Positions 35,966 to 47,500 of a DNA stretch of 64,000 nucleotides are shown here, piece after piece (the first letter of the stretch is position 1; the number at the start of each line of letters is the position of its first letter). The notes under the pieces were generated by a model. That model was given only the letters and a program-made list of their open reading frames with translations. It was not told the origin of the DNA and made no database searches. The DNA comes from Siphonodentalium dalli (lineage: Eukaryota; Mollusca; Scaphopoda; Gadilida; Siphonodentaliidae), in assembly GCA_032622095.1 (NCBI GenBank), contig CP136067.1:83292705-83356704 (forward strand), written 5' to 3'. A program made the translations under genes and the position numbers.

Positions 35966-37384
35966 TAGAAGGTGACCCGACTTCGTCCGGGCTTTGACCT
36001 TGAATTGTCCATTTTGAAGGTCAAGGTCAAGTGGGGGTCACGATTAGATCAGTCCAAAACTCGACCCGGACAAAAGTACCCGACAAACGTGCCCGTCGAA
36101 ATCCATCCGGTTTTACCCGATTTGACCTTGAATTGATCATTTTGAAGGTCAAGGTCAGGTCTGGGTCACGACTCGACCCGTCCAAAACACTCAGTTGACA
36201 AAAGTACCCCCATGTATCAAATTTCGTCGAAATCCCATCAAAATTGGCGATTTTACCTTGAATTGACCCGATTTCAAGGTCAAGGTCACGTCGCACGGAC
36301 AAACGAATATGCTTATGAGACTCCCCACATACCAAGTTTCATCGAAATCCCGTGATATTCGAGCGTTTGACCTTGAAATGACCCGATTTCAAGGTCAAGG
36401 TCACGTCGCACGGGCAAATTAATAGGTTTATGCCACTCTCCGACCGAAGGTACCACCACATACCAAGTTTCATCGAAATCCCGTGATATTCGGGCGTTTG
36501 ACCTTGAAATTACCCGATGTCGCACGGGCAAATTAATAGGCCTATGCCAGTTCCCGGCCGAAAATACACCCACATACCAAGTTTTATCGAAATCGGTTCG
36601 GCCATTTTCGAGTCCATCGCGAACACACAGACACACAGACACACATACAGATCTTCCAAAATATATAATAGACTAGAAGGTGACCCGACTTCGTCCGGGC
36701 TTTGACCTTGATTTGACCATTTTGAAGGTCAAGGTCAGTTGAGGTAACGATTTGACCCGTCCAAAACACTGCCCGGACAAAAGTACCCCACACAAGTACC
36801 CGTCGAAATCCATCCTGTTTTACCCGATTTGACCTTGAATTGATCATTTTGAAGGTCAATGTCAGGTCGGGGTCACAATTTGACCCGTCGAAAACACTCA
36901 GTGGACAAAAGTAAACCCTATGTATAAAATTTCGTGGAAATCCCATCAAAATTAGCGATTTGACCTTGAATTGACCCGATTTCAAGGTCAACGTCACGTC
37001 GCACGGGCAAATTAATATGCTTATGAGACTCCCCATACGAAAGTACCCCCACATACCAAGTTTCATCGAAATCCCGTGATATTCGGGCGTTTGACCTTGA
37101 AAAGTTGAAATGACCCGATTTCAAGGTCAAGGTCACGTCGCACGGGCAAATTAATGGGCCTATGCCACTTCTCGGCCGAAAATACCCCCACATACCAAGT
37201 TTCATCGAAATCCCGTGATATTCGGGCGTTTGACCTTGAAATGACCAGATTTCAAGGTCAAGGTCACGTCGCACGGACAAATTAATATGCCTATCATCGA
37301 AATTGGGTTGGTCGTTTTCGAATTCATCGCGAACACACACACAGACACACAGACAGACAGACAGATCTTCCAAAATATATAATA
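35964..37384. repeat. Cluster of ACTAGAAGGTGACCCGAC repeats rich in TGACCTTGA/TCAAGGTCA hairpins
   Basis: Two head-to-tail copies start at about 35964 and 36671. Each ends with GACACACAGACA-type and ATATATAATAGA tails, which suggests a SINE-like or other non-autonomous repeat. About ten sub-units of ~125 bp carry TGACCTTGA facing TCAAGGTCA. In several (for example 36368-36398) TGACCTTGAAAT and ATTTCAAGGTCA form a perfect 12-bp stem around a 6-base loop. TCAAGGTCA is the known extended half-site of ERR and NR5A nuclear receptors; activity here is untested. Confidence 0.85.
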
Positions 37385-38105
37385 GACTAGCCGATGAGCC
37401 CGACGTTGTCCGGGCTATTCAAAAACCAAATTTCAAGTCGATAGCTATTCAAAAACCAAATTTCAAGTCAATAGATCCACCCGTTTCCGAGATCTGGTCT
37501 GCGCATGCGCGAAGCTGAGGCCCGACGTTGTCCGGGTTATTCAAAAACAAAATTTCAAGTCGATAGCTCTACCCAGCACGACGTTCCAAATTTCAAGTCG
37601 ATAGCTCTACCCGTTTCCGAGATCTGGTCTGCGCATGCGCGAAGCTGGCGTCGCACGGGCTCGGCGACCCGATAAAATTCGTATCCGGGGCAAGATACAT
37701 TCACATAGCAAATTTCAAGTCGATAGCTCCACCCGTTTCCGAGATCTGGTCTGCGCATGCGCGAAGCTGGCGTCGCACGGACTCGGCGACCCGATAAAAT
37801 TCGTATCCGGGGCAAGATACATTCACATACCAAATTTCAAGTCGATAGCTCCACCCGTTTCCGAGATCTGGTATGCGCATGCGCGAAGCTGGCGTCGCAC
37901 GGGCTCGGCGACCCGATAAAATTCGTATCCGGGGCAAGTTACATTCACATAGCAACTTTCAAGTCGATAGCTCCACCCGTTTCCGCGATCTCGTCTGCTC
38001 ATGCGCGAAGCGGGCGCCGCACGGGCTCGCCAATACGACAACGTCCACCGCCTGGTCAAACTACACACACGTACCAAGTTTCGTCCCGATCGGTCGAGAA
38101 TCGTA
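37385..38105. repeat. 122-bp tandem repeat with GCGCATGCGC palindromes
   Basis: Units starting CAAGTCGATAGCTC recur every 122 bp (37594, 37716, 37838, 37960), with partial units to the left. Each full unit carries CTGCGCATGCGCGAAGC (changed to CTGCTCATGCGCG in the last), CpG-rich sequence and GATAAAATTCGTATCCGGGG. GCGCATGCGC matches the core of the NRF-1 binding consensus. Small open frames on both strands follow from the repeat. The array ends about 130 bp before transporter exon 1. Confidence 0.88.
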
Positions 38106-38239
38106 GATTTGTATTAATGACAAACATACAGACAATATATATGAGATATATGTAGCGTACTCATGGAATGTTATTTTTATCGTGTCAAATCGGATAATGT
38201 ATCATGTAACCGAGTTTCCCTTTCTGTTACAGGCGAAGC

Positions 38240-38536
38240 ATGGCCCATTCTGTTGATAAAGTGGTCGAAGATGCCATCAGCATGGTTGGCGGCATGGGTC
38301 GATTTCAGCTGATGGTAATAGCTCTGGTGACAGGAGCCAAACTACCGTTCGCCCCGGCTATGCTGCTAATGTCTTTTGGCGGAAAGATTCCAGATTGGTG
38401 GTGTTTAGACGAGCTTAGCGATGACGATGTTGGTAACTTGACTTCAGACAGTCCATATTACCAAAAGTGCAGCATCAACGGTACTTCTTGCACACGGAAG
38501 CTCTTCGGTGATGATATGAGAACTATTGCAAGCGAG
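38240..38536 (+). CDS. SLC22 transporter exon 1 (coding part)
   Basis: It encodes residues 1-99: a cytosolic start, TM1 (about 23-48) and most of the first extracellular loop, with Cys in PDWWC, YQKC and TSC and sites NLT and NGT. A pyrimidine tract and CAG at 38230-38232 just before the ATG look like a 3' splice site, so a non-coding exon probably lies upstream. The donor GAG|GTTAGT is at 38537, phase 0. The start Met follows the splice site by 7 bases. Confidence 0.9.
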
Positions 38537-41500
38537 GTTAGTTGAAATTATATGGTATTAAAAGATGTTTTATTATCCCCATATTATATCGATAATGACA
38601 TGAAACAAATGCTACGCATGACTTACAATGGGATATTAACTTTTAAGGCAATCAAAACATGTCTTTGTTGTTAAATACGACATCGCATAGTTTGAGGAAA
38701 TGTGCTTTGATGGCAAACGTGATGTGCTTTTAGCATGAAGATAGGAAGTTCAAACTCCATATACGAGAGAACTATACACGACACGCGCCCGGAGTGGGAT
38801 TTTTACCCAATTGAAGAAACACATGACAATATACGTACCATTGTTAGTCTGAGGTGAGCGACTTTTTTAAAAACAGTTTACCGCAGACCATGTTGTGTTC
38901 ACTTCCATCCACACACATCGAACTGTTTGAAAACCGCATATACGTCGACAAAGTGACTTTTCACAGGCAAAATATTGTTCTCGGAGATGATTTGTATCAA
39001 ATAGGTGAGTGTTACCACCCATATCTCATTCCAGAAAACATCATGACTCGTCTTCTCGGAATAGTTTAATTCTGAGTTGTTTGAAGGAGGCATTTTATTA
39101 GACATGGGATGCGACACAGACTAATCTTGTCAGCCCCAACACCCCCCCCCCCCCCCCCCACCATGAGCTGCTCTCGTTTTGAGCTTTTCAAAATGACCAA
39201 CTAGTCCCATCCCAGGAGTACTGTAAGATATTAGAGGTCAGGGTATTGGTCCCACCCCTTCCAAAAAGAGATACGACATTTTAAAATTACGATTTACCCA
39301 ATAAACTATGCGTATACGACATTTTAGAACTTAGCATATCATCTTCGCATGATGGTAGTCAACCAATTATGGATTGACTAAGCAAATTAATGTCGAGTAA
39401 CATGTTCAATCTCATTTGCTCCAGTTTTTAGGTGCTTTTCTCGAGGATAAATAATGTTATATTATTTTAATATAAATGTCTCAAATTAATTTACCCTATC
39501 CTGAAATGCTTCTGAATTCGGGGCAAATTATTTACTCTATCAAATAAACGAATGTTCCCCCTTTCCAAAGGTGTCAGACGTATTTACCACATGAACACGT
39601 CTCTCGCAAGTTGATCTGTTTGATTATGTATTTGTCAATGCATTGATCTGTATCGATTTCTATTGACACACAGAACAAACACTACCCACTCGTCATAAAC
39701 GTGTGCCCTCTGATATTTCTCTAACCCAGGAGTGCTTGGCTTTTCTATTTTTTTTTATTTTTTTTAGGAAACGGGGATACATTGGTCTATTTGATAATGT
39801 CTATTATTTAGTACGCAATTTCGTTGGGGCACCCCGAAAAGTTATGCAACGGGCTATGTGCCCAGGCAAAGTCCAGATTATAGCACCAGCCATACCAACA
39901 CGAGTCCCTCACCTCCTCGAAGGGATGCCCGGTGGCTCAACCTGCGAGGTGCATCCCGCTGGCATAAGTCGTCCATCACTGGCGAAGCTGGTTCCTATCC
40001 CGATTGGCTCGGAATTGTACTCTTTGTAAAGGGAGGGTATTCTGGAAGTCGGTATCTGGGTAAGATGGCAGTTTCCTTCCGGGGGTCATATGCAATACTG
40101 TCAAATGCATTACTTAAGATTGTGCACCTTTTTGTGGGCGTTGTGCTCTGGCTCTCACCAGACAGTGCATGTAGCATGGATGACCAGAGGAAACTAGGTC
40201 TAGACTCTACAATAGACAAAGTACTTGACATTTTGTAAAGTGTGTAGTATACCACACTCTTATTGTCGGGTTAATAAACAATCACAATTTAGTCAAACAT
40301 GTGAAAACAGTCCCGAAAGTATGCAATACAGTTTATCTTTATTACTAAGCATTAAAAACAATGTTCATGCCGAGTTCTTTCCGGCAGGTATATCGGGAAA
40401 GCAGTTTTTCACCGAATTGTCCCATATACAACAGGCCATTTACATGTAGTTGAATATCATCTCCGCTAAGGCCTCTATGAGGTCCGAGTAGCATACATAT
40501 GGTGTTTTCATAGTTAACATATGTTTATAATTGTTTCATAAATTATATAGGCTACATCTGGGATTTTAAAGTGTCCAGTAAAACATTTAAGAGAGGGAGT
40601 TAAAAATGTGTTTTTGGCAGTTTCAAACGCCCACCCACCTCGGCATACCTTCGTGCACAAACTTTCAACCCATATTCTGCACCGTACATATATGCACTTG
40701 TACCTGCTACATGCAAAATTATCTCAATCGATTTTTACAGTATGACTTGGTTTGTGACAAGAAGATGCTGGCTGGTGTGATAACGTCAATCCAACTGGCG
40801 GGGCTCTTCGTCGGAGGCATGGTAACAGGACAGATTGCTGAACTTATTGGTAGAAAGAAAACAGTTTATCTTCTCATATTTTCGAATATCGTGTTCTGTG
40901 CTATATCACTCATTGTTATCGACTGGAAATACTTTGCATTTGCGCGTTTCCTCATCGGATTCGGAGTTGCAGGGATAAATGTAGTGGACATCAGCGTTCC
41001 TGTAGAATTTACTAGTCCAAAATGGCGACCGTATATTGCAGGGACGCCGTCGTGGTCACTTGGAGCATGTTTCTTCTCATTGGCGGCGTACCTACTCCAC
41101 GACTGGAAATATATAACAGTTGCCACCATTGTCATCACGATACCATTCATGTTCGGGTGGTTGTAAGTTGTTTTTTGTTTTCTTCAGCGCGCTCACATGC
41201 AAGCTAGATTATCATATCTTAACTACAAACAAACACCATATTTATGTTACTCGGACATCATTTAGGCCTTAGTTTTTCTACAGACGTGGTCTAAATGGTC
41301 TTCATTGAATCACACAGAAATTTCGAGGCTCCGAGAATTATATTTGGTCCGCCCTCTTTGGGTTATAGCTTTCCGAATGGGAAAATTCCAGCTCCAATTA
41401 TGATGACCATTCAGTCCAAACATTTGAAAGTAGAAAATATTTTAATTATTCTTAAGCAACAATGTCACACTTGTTGCAATATCAAACAATCAAATTTTAT

Positions 41501-44500
41501 TTGTTTGGTCTCAAATTTCAAACTGATGATGGATGATGCGTCAGGCAAGTAGTTCGCAACCACGCGTGGAACCCCCATGTCTCCACTTGTCTACCCTGTC
41601 GAGGTTTACTGTGATGTACAGCTCTGGTAGATGTAAACATGGTGACAAAGGAGTTTGAGTGTCTACCCATCTTTGGTTAAATTTTTCAACAGTTGGATAT
41701 TTCATGGCTGACACAATATTAGTTGGAAATTTTACACCACATATAGAATTAAATTATTTTCATTTCCAACCAGTTAGTATGGGATATGTTGTTTTTTTAT
41801 AGAACAACAGCAGCATTTGTTTTTCTCGATTTTTGGTCAAAATGTTTGTCCGAAATGGTCCCATCAATTGAAAATTTGTCCAACCTTAGGGGGTTGCCTT
41901 GTTGGAAATTCCCAAACAGTTGGACAGTTTGAAGAAGTATGGATGGCTTGGTAGCGTCAATTGTTAATGTTCTTTAGCGTCAGTTGTATAATGTTGTCGG
42001 GCGTTAACGTTATAATGTTCTTTGTGTTCATTTCTAATGTACTTGTGCCCATTGTAATTGAGTGTCAAATTGGGTCCAACTTATCACAGTAGAGGTCGGG
42101 GTTCTTTGTATACAATTATGACACTTGGGGTCGACTATTTGCATACCTGAGATATATAGAATACACATATATAGTAGTCGAGAGTACCAAAGTTTCGGCA
42201 CGAGTGGAATTGTGGTTTTAACCACAAACCTTCTAAGTTACAACTTTATACTAATAGAGCTTTCGAAATTTGAAAGAATATTTTAAATGCTAAGAACTTC
42301 CTGGGAATCGTTGTTGGTAGCACGATGTTCCGATAAGTCATCTGTGTAGCCTTTTTTGAAGGACTGGTTCCTTGTATTTTGGGTGTTAAAATTGCTTTCG
42401 AAATTTAAAAGTAAATTTAAAATGTTATAAACTTCATATTGTTTTAATGTCCTTCGCACCAGCTTTTCCTTGGCTTCTTTATATGACAATCCAGTTGATA
42501 TGTACTTATTTACTGTCGTCCGCCGACTATCTTCGCTTTTCACTACACAATATGAGGTCAGCAAATGCTCACACAGCTAATTACATAACGTTGGATTGCA
42601 AGAAATTATGCGAGGATATACTCACACCTTGAAAATTATATACAAACAAAGATATCAGAATTCGTTCATATATGTCCCAATGCATGCGACTAAGTAATTA
42701 AGGTACAGTTGATGACTATGAGTTATTTAAGAAATGAATATAATGGTGTGTGTCTTATTTGTGGATACGGCGCTGTGGTCTTTGAGGTAAATTGTGTGAA
42801 CCGCAAGGCGGCTATCACTTTATATGCCACCAACGATCACAGCGCCGTACCCCCCCCCCCCCTCCTCTAATAATATATCTCGAATACGCGAACATTATTA
42901 CCCCCCCCCCCCATCTCTCTTCTCTCGCCTCTCTTTCTCCTGAGATATTTTCCTCCGTCTGTCACTCACTTGCTCGCTATACCTCTATAGCTCTGTCTCC
43001 AGGACTCTCGTTTTTCCTCACTCTACCTTTGCCATAAAATATGTCTGTATTTCCCTGCAGCGTTGTCCCGGAGAGTATGCGTTGGCTCATCACACGCGGG
43101 AGGGTGAACGAAGCGAAATCCGTCCTCCGAAAGATTGCCAAAATGAACAGAAAACCTGACCCGGATCTGTCATTGATCGACGATGTGACAAAAATCTCGA
43201 GGGCGGAAGTAACAGAAAAGAAGTACAGTTATCTAGATATGGTCCGGACTGTTAGTATGGCGAAGAAAACTATTCCATGCATCATCATTTGGTGAGGAGG
43301 GGAGATACATGCCCACAACATTTTTTATTTTATAACCGGTTTACCAATAGCTATTCGCGTGCATTGAGCACACCCCCCCCCCCCACCAGTTTCAGTTCCC
43401 CAGTTCTTAACACTCGATTTTGAGCACCTGCCACAAAGTTCGCTAACTCCTATCTTAATCAATATTCGGACCCTAAGTGTGGAGCTCATACACTTAGATA
43501 AATATATTTCGCATTGCAGTATAAATCATGTGGCAATTTTATTTGCAAAGCGTCGATATCTGCAGACATAATATTTTCAAGGTTACAGTATAGACCTTTC
43601 ACAGATTGTGCTATAATAATATATTTACATATTAAGTGTGATCATCACTAAATACAGCATTCCGATTGGTCGGCGCCCACGTGGCTAGTTGCAATTATGT
43701 CTCGGTGAATGCGCAACAGCTCATAACTGCAAGCTCATAACAACATCGATACGTCATTTGGGTTTGGAAAGACGAACGCGTAATGTTTTGGGCGCATTTG
43801 GATTCGCGCAGGTTGACTTAATAAATCATCGGGTTTCAATTGTTCCTGTTAACTTTTGCCAAGGGTGCTATGGGATATTTTGGGCTGGTTTTGTCACGAT
43901 ACACTTTTCGATTTAAATGCATTTACAAAAGTGGCTTTTTCGCTAAATGTATATAAATATAAGGATTAACTGTCATGTGGACTGTTTTTATGGAGATGTA
44001 ACCGTGGGGTAAGTGGTCATAACTTGTATTTACACAAGTTATGACCACTTACCTCACGGTTACATCTCCATAAAAACAGTCCACATGACAGTTAATCCTT
44101 ATATCACTCCCCGATTTCGTCGATGTGGAACGGAAGCAAATACCATTGCACGTGTTTGAGGTCATGAGGCACCAACTCAAATGCATTTCGTGGAATCACT
44201 GTACCATCACCTCGCTGTAACAGATTAGTTTCCGACCTTATATATAAACAAGAAAACCATAATCAGAAATGGTAACGCCCTCAAGATCATATTATTAGGC
44301 ATAAATATAAATTATAATACAAAATATTATGGTTACATGAATTCCGTTAAAAGAACTAGTCCTTCAAATTATTACAAAAAAACTACGGCTTAAATTATTA
44401 CTGCAGGTTTCTCACTCACCACACCAGAAAGCCTCTAAATGCGGATCAAAACTCGGAGACATTGTGTTCCCGCCATAAAATCTTCAAGAGTGGCCCAGTC

Positions 44501-47500
44501 ATAATTGTTCATACCTAAACATCGAAAGCAATTAACGCGGTCATAATAGTTACACACTGCAACTATCAGATATCCAGCGAATACACACCCCACGAAAACC
44601 CGAAATGTGTTGTCCTGCAAGATATCCAATCGCTATAGCTAAATTTGACACGGCCAGATTAGCCTCCATACAATATCCTAAACAATAAAGCTTCTCAAAT
44701 CATCGGCATAGTCAAAAGAACTTTCACGAACTTGGACATCGACACTTTCCGATCGCTCTACATATAAGCATTGTCAGACATATCATCGAATAATGTAACT
44801 CTGCATCGAGCCCACGTCACAAATATCAAAGCATTGTGTTTCAGAAAATACAAAGAAAAGCAACGAAACTAGTTCGTCAAATCAAAACTCTATGCTACCG
44901 AGACCGAATGATAAGACTCAATCTGATGTCTTTAAAATATCGAAGATTTAGAGGAGATCTAATCGAGGTATATAAACTGTTGAACGGTCATTACAATACC
45001 AATGCCTGTGACCTATTAGATAGATATTCATCAGGAAGAACAAGATGACATAATAAAAAGCTACAGATGCGCACTGTTAACAAGGACATAGGAAAATATT
45101 TCTTCACGCAGAGGGTGGTAAATAGGTGGAACTCTCTGCCAGACTTCACTGTTGAGGCTCCAATACCGATCAATTCAACATATACATAGACTCATTCTTC
45201 TATTATATAAAATACGAGTTCGACGACAAGTAATATGTTCAAGTGACTCACAAATATCGAATGACGATATATATATTTGTAAACAAACATTGCAAAGAAT
45301 GTTATTGGGACGAAAAGTCGCAAGACTTGTTCCGTATTATGATGATGATGATATAATTGATAGAACAAACCATTATTAAGATGATCGTGTCGTTATTTGT
45401 TTAAAATACGTATCAATTGACATATACGCACCCGTCCCCTCATTAAAATCAACCTATTTCGACCATTTTAGGGGACCTCCGAGAATTCTGGGACCTCCGC
45501 AAATAGGGACCTACTACAAATTGTCACACCGATTAGCACCTAATTAACGAACCGGTGACTGACTCGGCTGTATCCGAGTAGCTTCTTTAAAATACGTATC
45601 AATTGAGATATACGCACCCGTTCCCTCATTAAAATCAACATATTTCGACCAATTTAGCGGACTTCCGCGAATTTGGGACATCCGCAAATGAAATCCCCGC
45701 AAATAGGGGATCTACAGCAAATTGTCACACTGATCAGCACATAATTAACGAACCGGTGGCTAACTCGGCTGTCTCCGACTACACTCTTTAAAATACGTAT
45801 CAATTGACATATACCCATTTTACAAATTATCTTTTTCATTTATTCTATTTGTAATTGGCATAGCTTATCACAAACCAAAATCAACGACAATAAACGAAAT
45901 TGAAATTCCAACTTTTACCGGACTCGGGGTCGCACTACAACTGTTAATGCGTCACAAAACAACCGGATCGGGGTCGCACTACAACTTTTAATGTGTCCCA
46001 AAAAAACCCCATAATCTATAAATAAAACGCCCAGCGAACCATATGTATATATCTAGAATTTGTACATTGGTATACACCCGAGGGCGTAACTACAAAACGT
46101 ATTCTTTAATTATTCCAAATTCACGTCGAACTCAAAATCTTATTAAGACTACTTGTTTGGTCACCTTTGCTTTATTACATAGTATGTATATATGTGACCA
46201 CCAGGATTCGCTCCACAAAATTATCTCTTTATCTACGACATGTATATACAACTATTCAGGTTTACGGTAGGGTTTGGTTACTATGGAATAATCTTCGGCG
46301 TTGTCGCTCTCTCCGGGGACTTCTACGTCAATTTGTTTCTGATTACGATGGTCGATCTACCGAGGAGTATCGTCATCATCGCACTTAGTAACGTGTGAGT
46401 ATCGTCATCATCGCCCTTAGTAACGTGTGAGCATCGTCATCATCGCACTTAGTAACGTGTGAGTATCGTCGTCATCGCACTTAGTAACGTGTGAGTATCG
46501 TTATCATCGCACTTAGTAACGTGTGAGTATCGTTATCATTGCACTGAACAACGTGTGAGTATCGTCATCATTACTGTCCATGGTCACAGCCATTTTACAC
46601 CTGTTTTAAAATTTTCGCACAGAAGTGAAAGAAACGCTTTTTAGTTCCACCATATCAGGAATGGACTAACACGGAACGCTCTTTTCTGTTCCATGCCTTG
46701 CAAATTGCTGTTTTGTGTTTGGGACCCAAACATCGTGTTCAAATTTGTATTTGTTATGATTTCAATTCGTCTTTCTGGGACATATAATGCTCGTAGAAAG
46801 GTAGTCCAAGTATTTATCGACCTATTTCGATACCGGGAACAATTCAAAAGCGAATATTAATGGTTGTATTTTGAAGTGCAAACCGTCAAGTGGCTATAAT
46901 CATTCCTTCCATGTGTACATTATAAGCATATATGTGACCCGCCATATCAAATCCAGTCGTAAGTCGGGATTTTTTTACCGTGTGCCAATGCATTCTCTTA
47001 TATATGCGAGTCGACCATAGGTCGCCTCGCATATATAAGAGAATGCATTGGCCTAACAATTTTAATAATTTTTTCTTGTATTCTTTAACAATTTTATAAT
47101 TTCACCCATACAGAGCCCCAGACAAATATGAGCAGACGACACTCTTATATATGCTTCTATATATGTGTGGGGCTCCCTGCAGGGTAATGGATGTTTGTTA
47201 TTTTATGTCCTAAAAATTGTCAGAAACATTTATTTAAAAAAAATGATAAAAACTTGTTAGGCCAATGCATTCTCTTATATATGCGAGGCGACCTATGGTC
47301 GACTCGCATATATAAGAGAATGCATTGGCACAGGGTAAAAAAAATCCCGACTTCCGACTGGATTTGATATGGTGGGTCACATATACGCGTGTACACAGCA
47401 ACAAATAATCAGATCGAAATATACCTAATTTAGTTCTATAAACTTTTATTCACGACCATGGAACCATATGATTCCTCCTTAGCATGATGGAGAACCTAAT

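Noticed and set aside
37303..38155. Overlapping frames on both strands repeating REAGVARARRPDKIRIRG-type sequence
   Set aside because: They are translations of the 122-bp repeat in several frames, with no start or domain.
39703..40238. Two + strand frames of 108 and 126 codons in intron 1
   Set aside because: They have no recognisable domain and do not match transporter phases. The exon 1/exon 2 junction is already complete without them.
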